From assembly GCA_034509735.1 (NCBI GenBank), contig JACGWO010000002.1:43603702-43667701 (forward strand): a stretch of DNA of 64,000 bases, written 5' to 3'. Shown here piece after piece: positions 44,970-54,881 of this stretch. A program made the position numbers and the translations under genes. The stretch comes from Sesamum alatum. Its lineage: Eukaryota > Streptophyta > Magnoliopsida > Lamiales > Pedaliaceae. The notes under the pieces are model-generated. The model was not told the origin of the DNA and did not search any database. It saw only the letters and a list, made by a program, of their open reading frames with translations. The first letter of the stretch is position 1, and each line of letters begins with the position of its first letter.

Positions 44970-45830
44970 TTATCTACTATTATCTACCCTTTAGCTACTC
45001 TTGCTTGGAACTTGGATAAATATGAATTGCATTTCAGAAGTTGCTGGGATATCGATTTTTTGGTTGGGTGAAGAAGAATGGTTCGCATATTCACTGGGTT
45101 TGACACAATAATTGTGAATATATGAACTTAGAATGAAGGAGCTTATTTGACTGCTAAGATTAGGCAACCATTTCATGTCTTTGCTTCTTTCTTGCCATAA
45201 CACATTCTGCTCCTTGAGATTTGAAATTCACCAATCATAACTTCTGTGTATGTTTTCCGATAATTGTTTTTTCTGATTCTGATAACTCATGAGCTATGTA
45301 GAACCAGCAAACCAAGCATTTTAAATGCATAATCACCTGCGTCCATAATGCTTGATAACTTCATATATACCTCTGCTTCTTATCCTTAACTTGCCCCCAC
45401 TCTAAATTTGTGCCAAAATTATTTCCACTGAGTGCTTGTCAAGAAGCTTAGACCAATCATCTGTTGATACAAAATAACCTCAGCTTGTTGTGACCTTGAA
45501 ATCTTAGTTGTCCATGTTCTATGACACGTAGATGACAAGAACTGTTCCAATTTGAACCTTTTATGCAGGCATTTTTACCTGCCATAGATGGTCAAGTTGG
45601 CATGTGAGTGAATGTTCAGAGTGCCTAGACTGGACATAGAATGAGAGACCTGTTGAATCATCTCATAGTGCACAAAGGGATTCTACTCAGTCCTCAAGTG
45701 ACGAGTATACTTAGTTAATCGTAGCGCAGAGTGTAAATATATTCTATTTTAAATTTTTACTCGACTAACAATTTTAATAATGCAGCATCATTTTTATTGA
45801 ACTTAATGTCTAGTATGAAGTATATTTGTT
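44970..45830 (+). repeat. Intron-2 repeat block, copy 2
   Basis: It carries the same landmarks in the same order (TTAGAATGAAG, CCTTGAGATTTGAAATTC, ACCAGCAAACCAAGCATT), about 1.7 kb downstream of copy 1 and before exon 3 of copy A. Confidence 0.7.
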
Positions 45831-46129
45831 TTGCCAATGAAGATGTTATTATAGTGAGATGGTATGGGAAAGGTTGACTAAGTTGCAGATTAGTTGCCTA
45901 TGTATTTATTCATTTCACACCATATTCTGCACACATTGGACGAGTCTATTCCTGTCTCTCTTTTCCTCTTGTTTTAAGAAGTTGAAGGGTCTTTCCCTGC
46001 AGTAGAGCGCTCTGTCTGCTTTATATAGTGTTTCAGAATTGAGAATGACAATTGGAAATCCTTGTGTGGCAGGGTGTGATGTCAGCTGGTACACTGGAAG
46101 CCGGAATTCCTGTGGCTGGAACTTAACTA

Positions 46130-47644
46130 TGCTAGTATTGTGTGGCGTTAAGTTGAATGACACAACAAGTTTTGCGATTGATACTGTAAAAGCTTCCGTT
46201 CTATGGAATTGTGTAACGTATGTGTTCTCTGTAGCATATCAACTTGAGAATTGTTCTTTTTGGTGTTGGGTGATATTGAACGGCACTGGTGGTGCTCTCA
46301 TGAGTATTGCTTGAGATGTAGAGTTCCTCGGTGAAGGGGTTCTCAATTCGAGAATACTCTTGAAAGGCTTGGTGGTTATGAGGTAAATTTTCATTCACAC
46401 ACACTCTTTCCAGTGCATTACTGTCTTATTGGGGTCATTTCTTCACCTTCAAAAGGTTTTTAGGCCTTTTGCCAATGTAGTTTCTGCTTGCCTGCTTGTG
46501 TTGCAATGCTTCGTTTGATACAAATATACAATTGATGAAATGTTGAATTTCTGCTATGAGGTATTTTGGGGACTTTACCAATATAGTTTCTATGGTAAAT
46601 TTTATATGAACTCAACCCAGCCTATAAGATATGATTTAGCAGAAATATCTGGACCCCACCTCCTACCCTTGTCGTCCTATTATGCATCTCTACTTTTCAA
46701 CTGATAGATTGTGACAATTGACGGTCTAGATTTATTACGGTTTGACGGCTTCAATTTTTTACTACTTGTTTAGTAGAATTGTCAGACTGTGATCTGAGGC
46801 GTCTCCAATCAGATTTTTGTTGCAGATAGAGAATGTTTTATAGCCACAATCTGTGGATAGTGTATTTATTTTATTTGCATATTCGCTGCACTTTTGACGT
46901 ACAAATCAATTATTTAATAAAGACCCCACCAAATTTAATTCTTAAATTAATGACCAACCTTAGTCAATGCTGTATGATTGATATCTAGAAGTATACTATC
47001 ATTAAAAGGACATTTAGCTATAATTATTCAACAACTTTTCAAAACTATTTATATTTTATGAAATGCTTTTTAGATGTTACTTTTTTCGTTTAGGAAATAT
47101 TTGGTTAGAATAACATCATACAACTTATGCAAAGTTAGTAATGCGTGTTCTGTATATAATAATAATAATTAAAAATAAATGCAAAATTTCTTATTTTTGA
47201 AAACGAAACTATCAAGTTTAATATTTTATTTTTGAATCTTATAATTTTTTTTTAAAAAAACATAATTAAACACACTACAATATCTTATAAACAATTAAAT
47301 ATATTAAAAAATTTATAAACAGTTGTAAGTGTATCACAAGTTTAAAATTAGGGATATTTTTATTTACACCCCTATATATACAAATTATTTTTATCGTTTG
47401 TATAACTACAAATGCTACTCACAGTAAAAAAAATAAAGGTAATTTATGTAATAATATTATTTTTGGAGGATGTATAAGAAATTATCCAAAAGAATAGAAG
47501 TAATTTTTGTAAATAATATTAAAATTTTTGGTGGGTATATATAATTTTTCAAAAGATAGAGATAATTTATGAAAATAGGTCATATGTTATTGAAAGTAAA
47601 TGTAATTATTTCTTAAAATTAATACAGGTTTGCATAGGTATGTA
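46130..47644. other. Downstream of copy A, no gene recognised
   Basis: Probable 3' UTR and intergenic DNA, becoming very AT-rich after 46900. No frame here is convincing. Confidence 0.5.
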
Positions 47645-47654
47645 TGTTTTATTT

Positions 47655-47975
47655 GGCTTATTTAAATTTTTATTATAAAAAAAAAAAAATTACACATTTA
47701 TCGCAAAAGCGGTAAATGTTGCAAAAATATAGTGGGTCGCCAGCTCGGCTGGCGACCCACTATTAAATTTTTTTTTTTTTGATGGGTCGCCAGCCCAGCC
47801 GGCGACCCGCGGTCGCCGGCTGGGCCAGCGACCCACGCTCGCCCGCTCGGCTGGCGACCCTTTTTTTTTTTGTTTTTTTAAAAATCGTTTTTTATTATAT
47901 TTAATTGTTAATATATTTAATAAATTTATTGATTAAATCGTATTTTATTATTATTTCAAGCTAATTATGATTAAT
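47655..47975 (+). repeat. MULE left terminal inverted repeat with GC-rich palindromes
   Basis: After an AT-rich lead and the hairpin-like ATCGCAAAAGCGGTAAA comes a perfect 15-bp-arm inverted repeat (47730-47744 and 47748-47762, TAGTGGGTCGCCAGC). Further imperfect GGGTCGCCAGC / GCTGGCGACCC units fill 47783-47868. The end is AT-rich, through TTATTTCAAGCTAATTATGA. Confidence 0.88.
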
Positions 47976-48070
47976 TTATTCCAATAAGATAATGCTATTA
48001 CAATTTTAAAATTAAATATAAATAACTAATAAACTTAAAATTTTACATTAAAAAAATATAATTACAAAAA

Positions 48071-50311
48071 TTAATAATGTCCGCCTGTACCACAATTACG
48101 TCTTTGCCGTTGTCGCCTAGGTCGTCGTATTTCCGGACCAATTGGTTCATTCTGCTCTTGATCATCAATATCGGCATGAATTTGAAAATGACTAGATGAT
48201 GTTGTAGAGCTCGACCCTATTGGATCACGATATGCACTCCATGATGGAAATTGGATGGGTGAAACATTACGTACTGGTGCATATGTTTGATTCATGCCAA
48301 GGCCAAGGTCAAGTTCAATATTTGTATAATGACCTTCAGTATGTACTGGCATGTAAGGAGTCGATTGAAACCAATCATCTTGTTGAGGCGGTTCAGGCAC
48401 GTAGCAATCTTCAGTAAAAAATTGAGAGGTATGCACAGTAGATGGCCCAGCTATGTCAACCTCAGGTGTATCTCTTTCTACTGTGCGAGTTGATATCCTG
48501 CTACGACTTCGCGTTTGTTTGTGGGATGTGGACGGAACATCATCTTGTGGCAATGGATTTTGAGGTGCGATACCTTGTCCCATTCGTTGATTTGTTGCAA
48601 TTTGAACAACATTTCGATATATGTCCAAATGCGTTGTCATTGCTTGACGATATGCCTCTAGTTGATCGGGTGTAGTTTCGCAACTTATTCGAAGAGTTTC
48701 CATTTGGTCAAGCTAAAGTGAACCGAATATATTATAAGTGTGCAATTTTGAACGTGTGAAAATATAAAAATATGATTAGAAATAAGTATGTTGACAAGAT
48801 AACGTACCACCATTTGCCACGATGTTGCATGTCCAGGTTGGTACCCACTTCCAACACGCATTTGAGCAGATGATGATATGAAACGACGTGTAATTTCATC
48901 ATACCACTGCTCATATCCATCTTCTACAGTTATTTCATTAGATATTGGGGGTCGAAGCACAATGGTCTCATTTCGTCTCTGCCATCGAACGATATATTCG
49001 ACGTGTCGCTGATACCAATCTATCCCCACTCGTGATGAATGAGAGATACGATGTAGTTCCATGTCGTGGTCATTTTGTACTTCTGGGATATTTTGCCTCA
49101 TCCCGAATTGGCGAAGAACTCGTTCAGGACGGTGCATCTCCATAATTGCGTAGAAGATTAGAGGACATGATGATGTCCACAATTGTGGATTGCATTCTTG
49201 TGGCAACTCTCCAATGCATTGCAAGCTCATGTCGTAAGGCTGCCAGCAAAACTGGAATACAAAAAATACTTATGCACTCGAGTTTAATTATTGCTAGTAT
49301 AAATGTTTAAATCGTTTTAAATACCTGATCATGCGACATGCAATCCAATACTTCTCTCATAGCTCGAATGGTCCGATGCACTGTTGATGTAAATTTGAGT
49401 TTTCCGTTCCAATAGGCACCATATGGTGGCAATGGCAGGACACGGTTCTCATTAATAACATAGTGCTTCATCTCAACATAATATTTTGTTACAATTGGTC
49501 TCAATGGATTGATACGAGACCATCCCTAAATCTGTTAACAGTAGATGAGTGATTAATAATAAGATTTGAGGAAGTTGTTCAAATAAACAGATATAAATAT
49601 AATAACTCAAACTTACTTGAAGCAATGGTAGTGCGCCTGCAATGACTTCTTTTCCTTTCGAACTTGCATTGCATAGTTCTCGATATAAAAATGCAAGCAC
49701 AACACTTCCCCAACTATATGATCGAGTTGTGTGCGTCGCCTCCATTTTTTGGAGATATAGCAGAGGGATTCGGTTACCGGATGAGTCAGGACACATCACC
49801 CCCCTAGCAACAATAATGCGAATGCACGTGCATATTGTTCTACAACAATATTTGGAGTGTGGTTTGTGATTTCTATATTAGATATGTGGTTAATAATAGC
49901 AGTTACGCTTATACGGCTACCGCGAATCGAATTTGCGGGAGGTTGAAAACCTAAATATGTAGTACAGTACTCCCCCCATTCATGTGAAGTTCTCTCGAGA
50001 TCCAATCCGGTAACGGGTTCTCCGTCAATAGGAAGGGCCCAAATGATCGCGATATCTTGTAAAGTGATGGTGGCCTCTCCTGTTCGAAAGTGAAATGTAT
50101 GGGTTTCAGGACACCATCTCTCCACAAGTGCGGTGATGAGATGACTATCTAATTGAATTCTACCACATTTGTATACGCCGTAGAAACCCATTTCGTGTAT
50201 TACTTCAAGTACACGAGGATGTGGACATTTTGACTCGAGGAGACTCCAAAATGCCGAATCAGCACGTTTTGTACGGAGTAGTTCATCAATAGTTGGGACG
50301 TCATCAGACCT
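48071..50311 (-). CDS. Plant mobile domain (PMD, MAIN-like) protein gene in MULE
   Basis: Four exons on the minus strand: about 49617-50311, 49325-49525, 48808-49251 and 48071-48712. GT-AG borders keep phase 0, e.g. ...MSHDQ|FCWQ and ATSWQMV|LDQME. Exon 1 has the PMD opening (LITALVERWCPETHTFHF, ITLQDIAIIWALPIDGEPV); exon 2 has the RPIVTKYYVEMKHYV block; exon 3 has LWTSSCPLIFYAIMEMHRPE. Exon 4 is a polar, low-complexity tail ending RRQRQRRNCGTGGHY. There is a one-base frame break in the run of six G at about 49799-49804, between LLLLGG and MCPDSSGN; unless spliced or mis-sequenced it inactivates the gene. Cellular MAIN/MAIL proteins act in nuclear gene silencing and genome stability. PMD genes are known to be carried by plant transposons. 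The first exon may begin further upstream; 50191 is the first ATG in frame. Confidence 0.75.
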
Positions 50312-50425
50312 ATGTTTGTGTATTAATATTATTGAAGGTAATTAAGAGAAATTAATATATAAATTTCACTTGATAATTTTCATCCTTTTATTGAAGGTAA
50401 TGAAGGTACAAACATTATTACAGAA

Positions 50426-51011
50426 TTACTGATAGTTGTAACTTCCATCTTCATTAGGCTCTGTGCGACTTGAAGATGGGAAAAATTCTCTTGGGTCGAC
50501 GCTCTTTAAATCTGGGGAGTCAAAAAGGCACCATAATGCATCTTGGTGTCGTTCGTATGCGTTGATGTAACACTTGACATAACGATCCCACTGATCCAAA
50601 AAACAAAAGATAATTAATTCGATGTTGAATAAATATAACCTTGAAGAGACAATACACACGTACCTTACTAATAGACTCCCATACTGATCCTTTGGCAATT
50701 AACACACCCGATCTTGCATCGCACGACACTCCATAAGTACTCTTCAAACTTTTGTAAATATTATAACGCTGCCTAAGGATGTTTAATCGGTGGACGGACT
50801 CCTCATACGATATTTTATTCACAGCCTTCTTGTTTACCCGTGCCACTGCCAGTCGGATGCAAACTGGATCGATGGAGCCTGGCTTGAAGTGACCCATATT
50901 GATATACTTGACCAGTTCATTAACGAAAATCTTCTCTAGCTCGTCTGTCCATTTTCCCTTGTAAAATAGATTGTTTTGGTAATACCACCCATCCTTATTC
51001 TCACTCTGCAT
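50426..51011 (-). CDS. MYB/SANT-like (Myb_DNA-bind_3 type) protein gene in MULE
   Basis: Two exons: 50664-51011 from ATG 51009-51011, and 50426-50592 ending at a stop after SYNYQ. The intron has donor GTACGT and acceptor TCAG. Residues about 17-115 show the trihelix-like domain of plant L10-interacting MYB and harbinger accessory proteins: KWTDELEKIFVNELVKYI, then a basic helix and LRQRYNIYKSL, then GSVWESISK. Exon 2 adds WDRYVKCYINAYERHQDALW. It likely binds DNA in the nucleus; inside a MULE it could be a captured gene or an element accessory factor. Its stop lies about 115 bp before the PMD first exon on the same strand, so the two may share a promoter facing the palindrome chain at 51081-51360. 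Confidence 0.7.
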
Positions 51012-51080
51012 ATTGAATATTAGCAGTGGAGTGAAAAATAGATTTATTTATATCGTATATATATAGATATACATATATCG

Positions 51081-51360
51081 TCTTGTCACATATATGACGT
51101 GACAAGACTATGCAAGCCGATATGACAAGGCTTGCATAGCCTTGTCATGTCATATATATATATGACAAGCCGATATGACAAGGCTTGCATAGCCTTGTCA
51201 TGTCATATATATATATATGACAAGACGATGTGACAAGGCTTGCATAGCCTTGTCACTCATAGAGTCACATGCACAATAATTATGCATGTGACTCAATTAT
51301 TGCACAAGGCCTTTAAGGCCTTGTGCAATATATATGTGCGTGGAGTTTGGAGCAAACTCC
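51081..51360. repeat. Chain of perfect palindromes between the divergent MULE genes
   Basis: TCTTGTCAC/GTGACAAGA arms at 51081-51107. Three tandem 53-55-bp units from 51117, each holding TGACAAGGC..GCCTTGTCA. GAGTCACATGCA with its complement at 51262-51294. A 33-bp palindrome at 51298-51330 around CACAAGGCCTTTAAGGCC. GGAGTTTG/CAAACTCC at 51342-51360. Nothing coding. Confidence 0.92.
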
Positions 51361-51529
51361 AGAAGTGTTACTGATTTGTATATTCGTGTAAGTTAAACAG
51401 TTCTCGTATTTTACATTCAAGAATAATTATAAGTCTTGTCACAGTTACACTCAACTCGGTAAGATATAGTAATTACATCATGTATTGTATTTAATTTGTT
51501 ATATCAATCTCATTTAACATTTGTAAATT

Positions 51530-53105
51530 ATGGTTGCAGATATGTCGACATCAAATTCTCGCATTGATGTATTGATCTATTTTGGGGGTGAGATATATCA
51601 AGATGGTTGGTCGGTTACGTATGACCGCAACCCCAGGGGATTTATGAGGATTTCACGTTCAATTACATTTTCGCAGTTTTTAACAAAGTTGTACACAAAA
51701 CTACGAGTTAACAATGCCGAATATTTACTAAAAGTATCTGTTAAGCACGTAGGTCAATACATGGGACGAATAAAAGAAACTCTAGTACCGCTTGATGATA
51801 GAAAACTTAGCAGAATTCCTCAATCCTGATGTGGATACTACTCAAATAGAAGCATATGTTGAAACAGCTCCTGTTGAAGCTGCAGCTGGTTCGCAAATGT
51901 TAAATCAACAATGGGGCAACTACATATCCCTTTTGTCGAACCCGGGGTTCGCAAATGTTCAAACTTTTAATGATGATGTATTCGCAGGTGCTTCCACTTC
52001 ATTGCATAATGACACACCCAAAGTTGTCAGAGTCACAGAAGGCCTTCAAAATGTTGGGATTCACTGCACAGGGGCCACGACCTCACAAAATTATCACGAA
52101 TCCGATAGGATTTTTGACGACGATGAAGTTGCAAATGATCCGGAAGGTGATAGTTTTGCACAATACTCAGATGAAGGTTCCGAGCCCGACGAAGCAGAAT
52201 TTCCAATACCGCCACTAGATCCCGAGGATGATATTGACGTTAATGTGATGGCCGAGACATTAGCTCCTAATACAGAAGGTACGCCATCAACACACCAAAC
52301 GCCAATTCAGCCTTCTATTACACCAACACCACTGGCTAGAGCAAATTGAAAAGGAAAAGTGGACAGCTTCTCATGATGGTGGATGGAGATGCGGTATTCT
52401 GACCACCAACATGTCGGAATGCATCAATGGGGTTTTAAAAGGGGCACGCCGTCTTCCTGTAACTGCAATTGTTGAAATGACTTTTAATCGCTCAGTCCAT
52501 TATTTTCGTGAGAGGATGGCTAAGAGTACTACAATGATAAACAACAATCAACCGTGGACGGACTATGCATATAAAATGTTCCAACGGTGGTCCGCCAGAT
52601 CCGTCGAGCATGTGGTCATGACATTCGATCAAATCCAACAGACTGCCTCTGTGGTTACGAGACATTATTATGGACAGGGGTGCAACACTCACGTTGTGAA
52701 AATTGCAACTCAAGAGTGTTCATGTGGCAAATGGAATTAATTTGGAATACCATGCTCTCATGCTCAAAAGGTATGCGCTGCATATAGGCTTAACGCTGCA
52801 TCAATGGTTAAGCAATATTATGCTTTAATGCCTTACCGAATGACATATTCTGAATCTTTTCAACCTATAATGGCGGAAGACTATTGGGATATTCCCAATT
52901 TTCAATTGGTCCACGACGATACTCTTCGTACATCAACTCGTCCGGGTCGACGCCAAAGTACCCGAATACCTAATTAATGGATTGGGCACAAACTCGTGCA
53001 CGACAACAAATTCGCAGTCAATCCCGACGAAACCAAGGTCCTTCAAGCCAAAGTAACGTCCAAAGGCAGGGTCGTAGACGACAAAATAATGTACCAAATA
53101 CTTGA
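51530..53105 (+). pseudogene. mudrA-like MULE transposase, catalytic core deleted
   Basis: The N-terminal part (51530-52349) begins IDVLIYFGGEIYQDGW, the PB1-like start seen in mudrA relatives, then a frame change near 51790 and a long acidic region. After TPLARAN the sequence jumps near 52330 to EKEKWTASHDGG...MSECINGVLKGARRLPV, the region after the MULE catalytic domain. A SWIM zinc finger follows: CSCGKWN then, across an in-frame TAA (52738-52740), FGIPCSHAQKVC. The tail is basic and changes frame before TGA 53103-53105. So the FAR1-like and DDE domains, about 300 residues in relatives, are gone. Confidence 0.85.
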
Positions 53106-53207
53106 ATACACATTTTTATGTAATTTTTTAGTGTATTATTTTTAATTCTAAATTTTTATAATCATAATTCTTTAAATTATCATAGTGTCAATTATTTTTT
53201 TTAATGA

Positions 53208-53537
53208 ATAATCATAATTAGCTTGAAATAATAATAAAATAAGATTTAATCAATAAATTTTATTAAATATATTAACAATTAAATATAATAAAAAACGATT
53301 TTAAAAAAAAAACAAAAAAAAAAAAGAGTTGCCAGCTGGGCCGGCGACCGTGGGTCGCCAACCCAGCGGGCGACCGTGGGTCGCTGACCCAGCCGGCGAC
53401 CCACGGACCCACCGAAAAAAAAAAATTTAATAGTGGGTCGCCAGCCCAGCTGGCGACCCACTATATTTTTGCAACATTTACCGCTTTTGCGGTAAATGTG
53501 TAATTATTTTTTTTTATAATAAATATATAAATAAGCC
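53208..53537 (-). repeat. MULE right terminal inverted repeat
   Basis: Inverted copy of 47655-47975, with the same order of poly(T), GC-rich GGTCGCC units (53330-53462) and TTTACCGC/GCGGTAAA hairpin (53478-53500). The number and sequence of GC units differ slightly between the TIRs. Confidence 0.88.
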
Positions 53538-53547
53538 TGTTTTATTT

Positions 53548-54880
53548 TATTCAAATGAAATTACTTAACTTATTCACGTGTATGAAATGTACTTTCGAGG
53601 GAATCAGTTTTAAGTTATTAAAAACAAGCAGAGGCGCATTTAGTCAAACATTGTAGGAATAACGTAATATCTTATTTTAGGTATTTCTTATTCCAATTGG
53701 TGGTTGAATGGTAGTCGTGTTTCCGACATGCCGGAAAAAGTAGCATCCACAGACCACATCCTTGTGTTTGATTTTATTTTTGGAATGTTTTGTTTTGTTT
53801 TGTGGAGATAGAAAGAGAGAAAAAGATAAATAAATGTGTGTTATAGATTTGGTATATGTTTGGATATGTTTTTGGAGTTAATTTTAAATAGTGTAAAAAA
53901 TATATTGTATGTATTGTGTTGTATATTTGGAGACAAAAAACACTGTTCATTGTCAAATCATGAATCTTTTATATATTTTTATATATGTATATAGTAATAT
54001 TTGATTTTTTTATGTATTGTGTTGTATATTAGGAGACAAAAAATACTGTTCATTGTCAAATCATGTATCTTTATATACTTTTATAAATATATATATGTAT
54101 ATAATAATATTTATTTATTTGTAGATAAACGTATGTATACATAGGAGAACGGGCCAAAACACACAGTAAAAATATTTTAGATAATGTTCTGTTTGGTTTT
54201 GTTTTCTCACTATCTCAAAAACAGCTGGAAAATGAAACCAAACAAAGGGCATGTTTCTTCATATATTTCTTCCAGCACCTTTAGACGGGGGAGTCTGTAA
54301 CTCTCTAGGGTGAATTGCGACTTATCAGTTAAATTATCGATAATTATTTGATTAATTTCAAATTGTAGGAGGATGACCATGTAATTTGTTGAGTATATTT
54401 CTTGTATTTTTTAAAGTATTTTCATTTTGTTTATCTACAATTGTCGAGGGATTTTAATATTGTGCCTGAAGTACGAGGAATATCAACATTAAAATGTTTT
54501 CCAAATGATTTTTTCTTACCCACTTCCTTATAAATCTAATATTTAATTTATTATTTTATATATATTCTACTAAATAAATATTTTATGTTAAATAATATTA
54601 AAAAATTACACAGTGTGTCAACAATCGTTAGTCCTTCATCTCTATTTTTTTATCCTACATCAGTTTCCCATATGGCAAATGGACTTTAATAGTCCCCCAT
54701 ATCTTAAATTTATTAGCAATCATCGCACGTGGTTCCTGCGTGCATAAATTTTATTAATATAATTTAAAAATAATATATGTATATATATATATTCCTGACT
54801 TTATTGTATCAAGATCTCATTACATTAACTTTTTGAAGTAATTTCTCACAAATATTATTAATTTATGTCCCACATTAACT
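53548..54880. other. Intergenic, with a 103-bp tandem duplication
   Basis: TATGTATTGTGTTGTATATT occurs at 53908 and 54011, each copy followed by GGAGACAAAAAA and CTGTTCATTGTCAAATCATG. The rest is AT-rich with no gene. Confidence 0.6.
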
Positions 54881-54881
54881 T

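Larger units (their letters stand above)
42616..46126 (+). pseudogene. Host gene copy A, unrecognised small protein, premature stop
   Basis: Three exons are inferred by comparison with copy B (62330 on). Exon 1 is 42616-42941, exon 2 is 43022-43079 (58 bases, IPFLRAGVNAELQLPDA), and exon 3 is 46073-46126 (GVMSAGTLEAGIPVAGT, stop TAA). Donors GTATTT and GTAAAT and acceptors ACAG and GCAG fit, and the phase stays open across both joins. Exon 1 has an in-frame TAG at 42862-42864, where copy B has a glutamate codon. The residues after it still resemble copy B, so the stop is probably a late mutation; without it the protein would be about 145 residues. Shared residues include IPAG, the VH/IH strand before ...EKLYGWLHEEFV, and FVDKEGK. 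I do not recognise the family; it looks like a small beta-rich domain. Read without splicing it would end at 82 residues. Confidence 0.6.
47655..53537. mobile_element. Mutator-like element (MULE), 5.88 kb, with PMD and MYB-like cargo
   Basis: Both ends read GGCTTATTTA inward and are flanked by the 10-bp direct repeat TGTTTTATTT (47645-47654 and 53538-53547). TIRs of about 320-330 bp (47655-47975 and 53208-53537) are near-identical inverted copies, apart from indels in poly(T). Inside are a plant-mobile-domain gene and a MYB/SANT-like gene on the minus strand, and a mudrA-like transposase remnant on the plus strand, divergent across 51012-51529. Long TIRs, a 9-11 bp duplication and a mudrA relative define a MULE. 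The transposase lacks its catalytic core, so the element is non-autonomous. Confidence 0.92.

Noticed and set aside
46039..46314. Open frame of 91 residues after intron 2 of copy A
   Set aside because: It lies in a different frame from the exon 3 that continues copy A in phase and stops at 46126, and it has no protein-like pattern.
47271..47282. CACTACAA as a possible left end of CACTA-3
   Set aside because: No subterminal motifs follow, the MULE lies between, and flanking triplets do not match those after 59050.
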